NCBI RefSeq assembly: GCF_022539665.2
Contig: NC_081331.1
Coordinates: 6,594,034-6,658,033 of the forward strand
Direction of reading: 5' to 3'
Source of the DNA: Daphnia carinata
Lineage: Eukaryota; Arthropoda; Branchiopoda; Diplostraca; Daphniidae
DNA: 64,000 nucleotides
Position numbers and translations under genes: made by a program. The notes beneath the pieces were generated by a model that made no database searches, was not told the origin of the DNA, and saw only the letters and a list, made by a program, of their open reading frames with translations. Positions 40,880-53,280 of the stretch are shown piece by piece (position 1 is the stretch's first letter; every line of letters starts with the position of its first letter).

Positions 40880-41330
40880 TCTGTGTTCTTCGAACATGTT
40901 CCGTTCGCTTTTTCTTCAAATGTACTACAGCAATATTCTGTGTACGTGACACAGTGTTTGATAAGTAGCCTGCTTCTGTTCAAGTCGTTCTTCAATTATT
41001 CGTTGTGTCCGTTAACTGAATGTCTTCTAATATCAGAGATATCTACGCACTTGTCGGAAATTTATCTGCAGTAAGTCGTCCGCTTTACGACAGTGTATTG
41101 CACAATACGTCATATCAGTTGTTAACAGATTAACTTTTTCACCCGTGGATATGAAATTTTAGCTGGCCTTTGCCTGTCCTATCAGTTAACAGCAACATTT
41201 ACTAAGTAAATAGCCACACAATGGGATCTTAAGCTAGCGCATGTGTGGAATCTACTAATGCATGGAACGAAAAGTCTATACAAGCTGGACAAAATTCTTA
41301 CAGTGTAAAAAAATAATAAAAAGTAATAAA
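40880..41330. repeat. Duplicated 5' flank, unit B
   Basis: Matches 38278-38680 and 44310-44740 almost base for base, including the small-ORF start at 41221, here ended by TAA at codon 4. Homology stops near 41305, before the tRNA, so unit B lacks the tRNA-Ile. Confidence 0.85.
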
Positions 41331-42035
41331 TAAAAAACTCTACCATTATCAGGCAAAGGCGGTATTATGGTAGAAGATATGGCCGAGACGGCGGGCGTTC
41401 AAACGGACCGTATCTTAAAAAATTTATTTCGTTTTCCAAGCAGAAATTTGCGAGCTCAGCAAACCCGCACTAAGATCAAAGGTACGGTACATCACACATC
41501 CAGTTACGCAATACGAATAAAATCGAACACATAATAAACACTTACTGATAGTGCCACTAGGGAAACAAGATGATTTCATACACCATATATTCGTTGTTTC
41601 ATAAACGCCGATGAAGTTTTTGGCTTCAAACAGTCTGATTTTCTAAGAAAATCATCTACGAGCAATAAATATATGGGACACCTAGAGTTCATTTTCATTG
41701 TTCAAGAACAATTTAGATCTCTCATCGATTATTATTGGATATTACATGCGAACGTATTGTTGCAAACTAAGCACGTATAAAGCGAAATCCGATGTAGCGA
41801 ATGAAAACGAATACGAGTAGGGTAGAAAAAATGCTATATTAAGCTTAAGACAAAAAACGGGACGATGCGGAAAAATGGCGACACGACAGGTAATCGGCAG
41901 AAAAGAATCTACGCGATTGACACGTCATGAATCATGCCGTTGTCTACGAAAAAGAACAAAAGACTTAAGACGAGAGAAACAATAGGCCAACAAATTAAAA
42001 GAAGGAAGGGAAATCAGGGCGTGCGCGAACCCCGT
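41331..42035. other. Spacer between array copies
   Basis: Begins with a block shared with 35338-35400, then AT-rich DNA up to the copy C stop codon. No gene seen. Confidence 0.5.
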
Positions 42036-44285
42036 CTAAGTTGCAATGGCAACTCGGGAACACGTATCTTTTTCGAAATTCAGTGACGTAAGGTCAATAC
42101 CTTCGGTGCAACTATTGCGAAATCGAATGTTTTTACTTAGGCATGCTTCCCATTGCATAGTTTGCCAGCTATTCTTTGAATTTTTGTCGATTTCGTTCTG
42201 AACACATCTAAGCAACTCTTCAAGATGACGAGGTGACGTTCCCGTTTCCTCCTCCAAATATTCATTTGACAAAACCTTACACAGTGCTTGAATGAACTTG
42301 CTACCTTTCGTGCGACTTCGCTTTGCATTAAGACCAGGTAGAGTTGATTTGATTGTAATGAAATCCATAAGTGGTGGAATTCTTTGAGCGCTGTCCTGAA
42401 TTTTCATTTGTTGTAACTTTGCGTAAGCGCTGTTTACCAATTGAACTCTGGGTGGTGGTGATTGCAATGTACCTAGATAGCAGGAATACAAAAGATCAAG
42501 TTATTCTGCATGAAAAGTATCGATGAACTGAGAAAGACGAGAAAATAAATTTCAAACCGGTTAAATACAAGTTACCTGAAACGGAGGTTGATAGGGAACG
42601 ACGAACAACTGTTTTTCTTTTCCGCGGTTCCGGGTTACTCTGACAAGACTGGACGATAAAGATTTTGGGTTTTCCATACAGACTGGGACAATTATTCGAA
42701 GAGAACTCGTATTTGAGCTTGGTTATGTTAACGAATTTGCTATCGTAACATAAGATTGCATTCTCAATTCCATGAGACAAAAGACATACAACTAGGCAAC
42801 CATAATTCTCGAAATTTTTTTTGTTGGCCAGTTCGTTGATTTCAGATTCTAATCCAACCGAATCTAGATTTTCGTAAACTTTAAAGTCAAAACCAAGCTT
42901 TTTAAATGTATTCTTTAACGCTTCTTTGTCCTTGTCGCTCCCTTTACGGTTCTGGTGGAAAATAAAATAAATTAATAACAAAATCTTGGAGAATTAGAAA
43001 AAACAAGTTGATTGATTGACAGGTAAGAACTTTCGTGGTACCTGTTTCGGATCCTCAAATTCTTGCTGGTTGACGATAACACAAAGACCGGGTTTAAGAT
43101 CTTGATCGGCATCTTGATCAGCATATATCATGTAATCTTCGGAAGGTTTGAAATAAGCATCATCAAAAACATTTTGTAATGTTGGACGTTTGTCCTCGTC
43201 GAACTTCAACATCCACGTTATAAGCTTTTCCACCTTTTCCTTCTCCTTGATCTTTTTGGGAAGCGACAGACGGCCATCCGTATATAATGAATAAGACGGA
43301 TTTCGGATGTTTGTCGCACGCTCTTCTACAGTGCCGAATGGATGTCTGGGTTTTTCGTGGCTCGTCCATGCGGTTAGGACATAATGATAGAAACAACCGA
43401 GAATGAAGACATCCAATTTTGTGCTGAGTTTTTTTGTCGTATCCGTGCTTTCCGGTGCTTCCCATCCTTCTGATGCAGCTGGTCCCGATAACGTCGAATC
43501 ATTTTCAGGATTATATTTTCTCGACAAGCGAAAATCTGTTATTTTAACCACAAATCGGTAAGAGCTTCCGCCTGCTTTGTTAATCTCTTTAATAAGAAAG
43601 TTATTTGGTTTGATGTTGCGGTGGACAAATTGGTTATTGTGCAAGTAATTGAGTCCACTCGTTGCCTGTCGCAGGATTTCTTTCTCTGGTATTTTGAGAA
43701 TATCTGTTTTCATGGGTATGTCCTTGCCGAGGGCTGGATCTAAAAGATCTGCCACAGAACACAGGCATACTTCTGTTGCAAAATACCTGTGTGCAGAATA
43801 AAAAAAAGTTTTTAAAGCAAAGCAAAAAAATAAAATAATAAACGCAGGTTGCTAATTCCTACACAAAGTTCTCGTCTCTTTCGTGAGCGTAATAGCGGAT
43901 AAAATTTTCGTGGCGTCGTAGTTCTTTCAATATTCGAAACTCCCGTTCAATTTCTTTCTTCTGCTGTTGTTCTTTTTCCTGCTGTTGGCTGGAAACCAGC
44001 AATGTCCTTACGATGGCTACTGGAACATCGTTGTTGTAAAACCCTTCAAAAACTAGTCTCTTATTATGGGAGAAATATTGAGTAAGGTTCCCCTCATTTG
44101 TTTCAATGTAACCTTCAAAAAGTTTACCGTCCCCTAAAGAGAAAATTTCAAACAAGTTTTTTAATGATTCAATGCCGTTTGGTTTCTTCCGCGTCCAACA
44201 AAATCACAGGAAAGTGAGACGTACTGATAATCGGAGTTTTCGCCTTATGTAGCTTCTTCGCATTGGGTGGCAACGGAGAAAACAT
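42036..44285 (-). CDS. Copy C: IRE1/RNase L-like pseudokinase fused to a caspase
   Basis: Exons 44225-44285, 43863-44133, 43042-43786, 42576-42951 and 42036-42472 give 629 aa with all phases agreeing and the same intron positions as copy A. The kinase part has VAIVRT, RHENFIRYYAHE, YFATEVC, HRNIKP (no catalytic Asp), DFRLSRKY (DFR for DFG), SEGWEAPES and HPFG, so it is a pseudokinase like A. The caspase part has VCLLSHG (H419) and IFIVQSCQ (C462). After the Cys the linker is basic (EPRKRKTVVRRS) and differs fully from copy A, where PLNETDWLSHIRD follows. The small subunit (PPLMDFITIKSTLPG, FIQALCKVLSNEYLEE) is intact, with a C-terminal extension of about 25 residues. The N-terminal region before the kinase is shorter than in A. 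This is the most diverged copy and looks functional. Confidence 0.88.
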
Positions 44286-44633
44286 TGTTGTGTTCTTCGA
44301 ACGTGATCCGTTCACCTTTTTTTTTCAGATGTACTAATGCACTATTCGGTGTACGTGGCACAGTGTTTGATAAGTAACGTGATTCTGTCCAAGTCGTTAT
44401 TCAACCACTTCGTGGTGTCCGTTAACTGAACGCCTTCTCACATCAGAGATATCTACGCCTTTGCTTAGCACTTACCTGCAGTAAGTCGTTTGCTTTACGA
44501 CGGTGTATTGCACAATACGTTATATCAGTTGTTATCAGATTAACTTTGTCACCCGCGGATATGAAATTATAGCTGCCCGTTGTCTGTCTTACCGGTTAAC
44601 AGCAATATTTACTAGATAAAAAAAAGCCACGCA
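44286..44633 (-). promoter_or_regulatory. Conserved 5' flank of copy C
   Basis: Homologous to the flanks of copies A and B, with point differences. Presumed shared promoter region of the array unit. Confidence 0.45.
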
Positions 44634-44756
44634 ATGGGATCTCGAGCCAGCGTATGTGTGGAATCTACTAATGCATGGAACGAAAAGACTATACAAACTG
44701 GACAAACTTCTTGCAATCTACCTGGACCGTGCAGCGTTCAAGTTGGAATGGAGTAG
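44634..44756 (+). pseudogene. Frameshifted copy of the small MGS ORF
   Basis: Starts MGSRASVCVESTNAWNEK, as in the 38593 ORF. It then loses frame after the NLPGP position and stops at 44754-44756. Sequence beyond the stop still aligns with the copy A ORF up to the tRNA. Confidence 0.6.
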
Positions 44757-44826
44757 CATATCCTGATTGCTACTAAGATGTCCAGCAAACAGCTGATGTT
44801 ACTAATCATTTTATTTAAAAGTGCAT

Positions 44827-44934
44827 TCTCCAGGCGAGGCTCGAACTCGCGACCTCGGCATTTCTTCGTTCTATTATTCGCAATGAGTTACTGTCATATA
44901 AGTACCTTGCGCTAACCAACTGCGCCACTGGAGA
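44827..44934 (-). tRNA. tRNA-Ile(UAU) with intron, copy 2
   Basis: Same mature sequence as the 38787 gene, with a slightly different intron (…GTAACTCATTGCGAATAATAG…). Acceptor stem TCTCCAG/CTGGAGA is intact. It lies at the equivalent place relative to copy C, showing that it was duplicated with the array. Confidence 0.92.
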
Positions 44935-45964
44935 TGTTATGAAGCAATGATGCTTTCAGGTGTAAGAATGAGATAAGATACGCGATAGACCGTTCCTAAT
45001 GGATTGGGATGATAAGAATGAATTTTTGATGAAAGAACAATTTTTCTGCTTGATGGGTACTAGACACTGTTGAAAACCTGAGAAGTTAAGTTACATACGG
45101 AAAATAGCATCATAAACGCGAAATGGCGGACGATGAATTGACGTGAGCAATGATTCCCGTTTTACCCTGTTTCAGGCTTCCTTGACGAGGCATTTATCAG
45201 TATTCCTCGAAAGATATTTTCTTTATTTCCTTGGTTTCAAACCGACCTTATAAAGTTTGTTAAACTCATTAGAAAAGTGCAATGGGAAGGTACTACTAAC
45301 CGAACTAGAATCGAATACATTGGCGACCTAAATTACCCGCAAGTAAGTAAGCAGTCAAAACCAGAGTTCAGAAACTACAAACGTATATATTTGGTTTGGT
45401 TTACACTGACAATACAATAAAATACTCTATCTAATACGAAAAACATGCAGTCATCCGTCATAGGATCTATACAAGCAAATGTCAATCTCGTCTTTCACGC
45501 CAAAGATTGACTAAAGTTTACACAAAAGATTGCCAATAGTTCAAGCCATCTTTTGAATTTTACGGGTTCCAACATACTTTGATTGCGTTTAGATCTACCT
45601 ATTGATCGCAATCTCCAGCGAACACTCACAAGATCGAAAGAGGAAAAACGAAGGATATGTTTCGTAGAAAAAATCTCCTACAATGCTTTTTTTACGAACT
45701 TGTCAATTTCGCAGTTGCCCAGGATCACTGGTAGCCAATAGCAACCTATAATTCAGTTTATTTCTTTTTTTGATCTTTTTTTTCCCTTCTTCTTTTTTTT
45801 TAAGAAATAAAAAGTTGTCAATAACTCGGTAAATTTATACAAGGAAGACTCGAGTGGCTTATCTATGCTCTACTATAAATGACACAGTTTATAACGTTAA
45901 ATGGAGACGCACTCAAATGTGCTGTTACAGCACACCCAAAAAGCCCCACGGCAAGAACAGCTTT
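44935..45964. other. Non-coding; distal part of duplicated unit, then unique DNA
   Basis: 44935-45238 aligns with 38894-39183, which ends inside broken copy B. Beyond 45238 the sequence is unique and AT-rich, down to the 3' UTR of the phosphatase gene. No gene recognised. Confidence 0.6.
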
Positions 45965-48900
45965 TCATTTCTTGGATCCATCTCGATGCAAATAGTGGAG
46001 GACGTAGTGGAGAACCAGATCATAGCAATATTTAAACTCGGTCTGTTGTTCAAGAATAATAGAAGAGGATCATCACGTCAGATCCATTTAAAACGAATGT
46101 TATTGTTCATTATTTTTTACCAAATTTTCAACCAGCTGAGGCCGGTGTCTTCTAACATTCTTGACCGCCTGGAAGACGTCCACTTCACCGTGTTGGATAA
46201 CTTGTTCTATGCAAGCGTTGGCTGCAAAATAAACTCCAACGCGAGATGTTCCGTCCCTGTTTAATCAGGATGTTAGATTAGTACGTACGTGCGTCGGAAT
46301 AATTGAAAACAAAATATCATGAATGCTTTACGAAGAAATGACGACAACAGGTCCGTAATCTGTTCGCTGCCTCCATCGTTCCACCATGTTCATTAATTCA
46401 ACTAGTGCGTTGGTGGACGTGGGAACTTTATGTCCCTCTGGCCAGCACATGAGCTGGAATAATTGACAGGTTTTTGGTGTGGCTTTAACGCCTGCCATTA
46501 ACTCTGTCAGCGAAACAATCTGCATAGATTATGCGAAAATTTTAGAAAACATTGATTCACCATAATTTGTGGAATTTACAAGACATGTACGACAGCTATC
46601 AAATTTAACGTTCGAAGAAAAGCCACTACTAACTACAAGTATACAAGATGGAAGATAAGTAAGTTGATATTGTTTAGATTTTCTAACGGAGCAGTATGAC
46701 AAGCAAGCAAGCCAAAGAAAAGATGCATACCTTTCCGTTATGTCTATGATTCGCCTTTCGGGTCTCGTCAACAATTTCAGCTAATGTTCTTCGATGAGGA
46801 GCAATATCCTAATCAGGCAAAGGCTATCATGCTCATGCGACATGCCCCACAATGCCCTCATAACATCGTGCATTTTAACTTGTTGACATTTTACGTAATT
46901 CTAAACTGATTACAGTCAAGAAGAGAAAGGCCATATCATACCTTCTTGTTGATACGAAAGATCCAGCTTTTGATGTTTGGATAATGATTGTGGGAGACAT
47001 GATCAACGGTGAAAACAGGGCCGTACTTGACGGAACGACGACCGTCAGGCCAAAATGCGGGGAAACTCTAAATGACAAAAGGATAGTCCATAAAGCGTCT
47101 GACAATGTGGACTGCAAAACAAAATGAATTGAGGGGGCGAACTCACCGAACTGGGAGGTGGGTTTGTTAGAACAACAACAGCGCTGCAATCGTAATCGTA
47201 CACGAGAGACCAGAGATCGCCGAGTGTGTGTGGTAAGGGCCATTCAGTTACAATGTATTCACGAGGACGAGTATATCCCTGTAGATAAAAGGAGAATATT
47301 GAAATTCGATAAAATCGATGCTTAATGTCACGCATTGGTGACGCTGATTACATACGTCAATAAAGACAGCGTTGATGTAGTCGGTGAAGCTGTTGCCTTG
47401 GAAAGACGTTAAATAAGGCCGGAAGTTGTCGGCTGAAAATAAAAATATCAGTTTTTAATGATGGTTTTATTACATGAATTAATGTCATGTGTTTTACGTG
47501 GTATGATGAGGACGTCACGATTTTTATGGCGATTGTCTGATCTGTGTCCTCCAGCACAATCGCCAATGGTGAAACGCGGAGTTAGTTTGCAGATTTGCTA
47601 TTTGTTCAACAAAAATCACAATTATTTCATGCGAAAGGGAGATTGCTAATGCCAATTGAATCTTACAGCATATTCTCTCTGATATTCGTTCATTTTCGTG
47701 ACTGGATATCGGATAGATTTCTGTTTGAGACGGGTTGTCAATTCGGAAACGGGAAACCAGGACCATCCGCACGTGATGCTCTCTTCCAACGTGTCATAGA
47801 TGAACTTGAATTGCTCCTATAAAATTAGAACGCAATATGCAATCAAACAGATGAAAGGAGCTGGTTTGATTGTCAATCCCTTCCGCCAATCTTAGAAACG
47901 CAATGTACCAGTGTTTCCACAAGGCCGCGTCGAGCCTGGCGCAGTTTTTTCATGTAGCCGAAGATGTCAATAAGGCCGTCCTCTTCTACCAGTTCCATAT
48001 TGGCGTCGATAGCCATGAATACGCCAGATCTGCCACCTCCATCGCTACGATAAAATCATAGGGGATCATATAACAAAACATATTGCACAGCCAAAACTAC
48101 GCAAAATACAAAAGGTACACATCAACGTGAAAAGAAAGAAAGCTTCAAATTACTTGCAATGAACGACCATGGGCCCAGTGCTGTGGGTAATGGAAGTGCT
48201 GAGTAGTGCAGCCCGCACTCGACGTCGGAATTCCACAATGTTGTTGGAATACGGCTGCATACGTTTATTGACAGAATGGAATTTTAAAACGAAAGACTGC
48301 TTTATAGGATGCGGGTCGAATAGAAGGCTATAAATAGTTACACAAGTGTGAGAATGCCATTCCGTGTAGTGAAACTGGAGCAACGTCCTCTCTTCTTTCC
48401 CTTTCTTCACGCACGGCGGACGAAACAAAATTAATAAAAAGAAAAACATAAAAAAAATTGCATGACTGCAAATATGAAATTGTTTGTGAAAGAAAAACTC
48501 ACGGGCCCTTCTTTCGTGATTTTGAAATTGCGAATGACGAAATTGGCCAACTGCTCCTCGTGATTGTAACTAACAGTGATGCCGTCGTAGACCTCCTCTT
48601 TCCCCTTGGATGCCGGCCAATATTGAACACACATGACCTAGATAGATAAAAGAGCATTTGGAACGAATGTGATGCACTGTAAGCAACGGATATAGCGGCT
48701 TTTATGTGTGTGCGCGCTCGACTGAAATCAACATACTTTGATAAAATCGAAAGTCTTGGTGAGCATGACGATGCAGCTGGCGTGAACTTGCCAGACGAGG
48801 CGCCAAAAATCGGAAACGGTCCTCTCGTTCGGTCCCTGAGTCACCACGTAGGCATTTGGTTTGAGGATACTCTGCCGAGAGAGGCAGAGCGTGTTAATTA

Positions 48901-51814
48901 CATTCCAGACGTTCAAATGTTACAGCTATATTAAACATGGGCAAATGACGTACATCGACATAGCTACCGTTGACGTAATCCGAGTCTGGAATTCCAGGTT
49001 GTAGGTCGAGCACAACGCGGTTATAGTCATCTGCAGACAACAGGAAAATTATTCACTCAATTTGCTTACAAGCTGAATGCAATTTAAAGGCTGATTGTTT
49101 GGGTGAAAAGGAAAATGTTTGAAAGAGAGCTGATGTACAATGGATGTTTTTATGTTACGGAATAAACGAAACACTTGACTTTGCAGCATGTTATGGAGCA
49201 AGTTACGAAGATTTCCCTAGTGGTCTGGAAATGCAGATTCAATAAACCATGCAACCAAGCAAAAAGTTTGAGACAGGTCCCAACGAGACTCGAACTCGTG
49301 ATCTCCTGCTTACTAGGCAGGCGCTTTGCCATCTAAGCCATGAGACCGTGGCACCGGTTTTTGCAACAGGAGATCTAATCGGGAGAAGCTGTATTTGGTT
49401 TCATACATTTGATACTGCTTGTAATAACGTACGGGCTACGGCTTCTTTAATTACATCGTGTTGTTTTACTAAAAAGCATCTGTATTTTAAGAAGGAAACT
49501 CAGATAAGCAATGTTCTGTTCATTAAGGAACATTAACTCACGAAACATGAGTTGTTAATATAAAAAATTATTAGGTCCCAACGAGACTCGAACTCGTGAT
49601 CTCCTGCTTACTAGGCAGGCGCTTTGCCATCTAAGCCATAGGACCATCGCATGTGCGAGTCGGCAATATTTAAATAATCGAAGGTTAATAGCGGTAAATC
49701 GTTTTATGCTTATCGGGAAACGACGTCAATCTCATTCAAGTTCGAAACTTTATGACATGGTTTTAATAAATGCTAGACGACCTCTGATTTTATAAACAAT
49801 CAAACAGTCTAATCCCCCCCCCCTCTAAAGAATAATTACAAAATGCGACTTACAGGGAATGATTTTCTGGTTTTGATTTTTTGGTCTGTTTTCTGGCTTG
49901 GAGCCGTGGCGAGTCGAATGACCCTCCACTTTGCACGCCGTCTGTAAAAAAAAAAAAAAGAAAAAGAATTAACATTAAAAACATGGAAGCTCGTTATGCG
50001 TCGGCTGATACGACGATGTTGCTTGCTATAAAAAGACCTTACTTGAAATTCGACACGGAGAAGTACTGGGTACTTTCTCCTTTGTTCGCAATGCTTGACA
50101 AAATTAGCCACTTCGACCGGCTTGTCGGCTATGGCGGCCATTGCATTCCCTTCTTCAGCTGTTTCGCCAACATCATCCCCGTTCGGAAGCAGACGGTTTA
50201 ATCGATAAATAAGACACACACACACACGCACAAAAAAGGGGGAAAAAAACAAACATAAATTATGTTAGAACCACGTCGGACAGCTCTCTGACCACAATAT
50301 CAATATTGACGCACACACACATTAGTCCATTAGGGACAAGTGATTCTTTAATGATCGATTTAAAAAATATATATATAAAATCCACTTTGTCCTATCAGAG
50401 TAGTGGTTCCAATTAGGATAGGATCACTCATCAATATAGGAAGACATTCCACGTAAAAAAAAAAAAAAAAAAAAAAAAAAATGGTATCTTGTTGTTCCAA
50501 AGTTCCGGCAAGCGCTTGTATTTTTTGCTGTTTTGGCCGAATTCCAGGCCAAGGTTGGCTTTATAAAAACCGGGTAAGAGGTAGAGTAGCTAACTATCTT
50601 TAGATCTACACAATATTATAAGCTTAGCACTTTACGTACTAGCATTATTTTATGTTATTTATTTATTTATTTTTTTTTGCCAAACTTTGACGTCAGAATT
50701 TCGAGACACTAAAAGCCTGTGCTGAAATCATAATAATAATCCTGTTTTTGCTGATTAACTATTCTGATAACGTCGTCGTGCAGGATTTTGCGGTGGCTTA
50801 AAACAAAATTCGATGGAAGGGTATATACACAAATAAATGAACGATGTAGCGGCCAAGCCCCAGCTGATCAAACCCTTCTCATTCCGTTGTGTGTGTGTGT
50901 CAGCGTTGTGTACGTGTGTGTTGTGTGTGTGTAGAGGGTCCTTTTGTGCGTGCGGACTTTATTTTCGGACCCATTGGGGATCGACGTAAGGACGGCAACA
51001 AGAGCAGCAAACAGACTTTTGCTGCAGCTGTGTCATCACGTTCTTCTATATAGACCCTAATATTTGTGCTTTTTCGTCGTTAACCGGAACTGACGTCATA
51101 GAATTCGGCAGTTCATTTGCATACGTAAATTTTTTTTTTTTTGAGGGGAGGGGGTATTTATTTTTTAAGGCGACCAATCTCACCGACAGAGAGGAGACCG
51201 CTGTTGAGCATCGACAGCTTGATGGCATTGGGGATGGATGTCAGGGACGTGCTGGCCGTGCCCAAATAGCGTCTGGCTTTCTTAGGCTTGGCCGATGAAG
51301 GATTGCGACCGCTGCTCGAACATCCAGTTGTCTTGGGAGTTGACAGAGATCTGTGTTTGCGATTGGAGCCATTCTGATGGCGCGTCGGAGAACGTTCCCG
51401 ATGGGATCCTGGCTGATCGTCCGGCAACGTCAGGAAATTGTCCAAGGAATTCCGGTCTTCCTGGACGCGATGGAGACGAACTCGGCCGTCGCTCGACATG
51501 TTCCACGTCTCACTGCTCGGCCCGTTCATTCCGATGATCAAGAGTAACGATCGCTTGCCGTTTGACTCCGTTTGGATGGTTACGCAACTGATTGAACTTT
51601 GATAATCAGGAAACGATGGAAACCAAAATCGAAAATTCGGCCGTTCGATCACACTATTCTCTGTTTTTCACTGCCTTTTTTTTTTTTTTGGTTTAAATAT
51701 TCAAATCAGACGATAGTAGTGCTACTAGTCGGAGCTGTGCAACAGTTGAGACTGGACTAATCTCACCGATCCTACCGGTACAACAACTAGACCGGTAAAC
51801 TATGCGTGTACCAG

Positions 51815-51846
<32 letters not shown>

Positions 51847-53246
51847 AGGGGAACCAGAAGGAAAAAAAAGGGGGGAGGGTAGAAATATCGAAGGGCGACT
51901 GCGCAGTTTCACGGTCGGATGTCTTTCACGTTCAACTCTTTTCCCTCAAAAGATGGCGTTTAACAATAGAAGTTTGTCGAAATAACCAGAAAACAAAAAA
52001 TTTCAAAGTCCCGTTTTATTTTAAAGAAAAAAAAAAGAGCCAAAGATGAAACATTTAATTGGTCAATCAGTTATTTCAACTTGACATAATGACCTCTATT
52101 TTTGGATTATTTATATTCTCAATTTGCATTAGCTTTTTTATGTTCAATTTTTTTTTCTTTTTCAAATTTAATCAATGCGTCGTACAAACGATTGAATGTC
52201 ATTATCTGATGATTCGATTAAATTTTTATGAACCGGTGTATGAATATTGGCAGCCAATCAGCACACAACGACGTATTGGCAGTGAATACAAATGATTCCC
52301 CCCCCCCTCTTTTTTTTTCTATTTATCCATCTACGCATTCCTTACTGCACGATTTATGACATTTTTTTTTTTTTACGACCACCGAAATACATTTAAGGAA
52401 CGTGATGGCCTTAAAATTTGTTATGCGAAAAAAAAAAAAAAAACAGCGCAGAATTTTCACACATTCGTTCGCTGTCGCAATCGAACGTGTCGTGCGTTCT
52501 TAAACAATTTGCGCACAAGGGTTAACCGTGAATGGTAATTTTCGTTACGTAATCAGACGTCCTTTTTTGTTATTCTTTACGCCAGCGCGCATTAGCGTTT
52601 TCTTTTCTTTTATTCCCCCTTCCATTATCGAATTATTGACTTTGGTTTTTCTTTTGTCTATCCTTATATTTTGGCATCGATGTGGTTAGAGACAAAGGAA
52701 AATCAAACGTCCTTCCCAGCCGACGTATTAAAAAAACTGGGAGCCAATCGCAAAGCAGGCCATTATGGTAAGCATAAAACATTGTGTACAGTTAACATAA
52801 TCTAAATGGCCATGGGGATCGGTTAGATTGAAATCAAAACACATAAATCCAATTTCCTTTTTTTTTTTTTTTTTTTTATCAATCACCTTGTCATTTTGAA
52901 ATGTTGCATATGTTTTAAAAATAACTAAATTGGGTAAAACTCGACGGTTTTATTTTTTTCCGCTCCCACCAATTTTATTATTTGAATCGTTTAAATTTCT
53001 TTTGGACACGTTGCCGATGGCTGTAATCATTTTGAAAAGTCAAGACACGTAGTCAATTTTCGTTGTTGTTGTTGTTGAGAGCTACACTATATACTAGCTC
53101 TACTCTAAACGAGGAAGAATAGTAATAAATATCAAATGGTAGCGAACCTATTTGGTATTTCCTCAATAGTCGGTGGTGTTTTCTGGCTGCTCGGGGGGTC
53201 GAATATTTTTTGCTGCGGAATGATAATCACATTTGAAGTTGCCGCT

Positions 53247-53280
<34 letters not shown>

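Noticed and set aside
35936-44285. Reading the array as ordinary IRE1 or RNase L genes
   Set aside because: No KEN nuclease or lumenal sensor or transmembrane segment follows or precedes the kinase. The downstream exons are clearly caspase.
51184-51512. Separate small gene ending at 51158
   Set aside because: The frame does run to a stop at 51158. However, a strong donor (gtgaga) before it joins in phase to the first phosphatase-domain exon, and the upstream side joins in phase to the transmembrane exon, so it is better read as a juxtamembrane exon. An alternative truncated isoform ending at 51158 remains possible.
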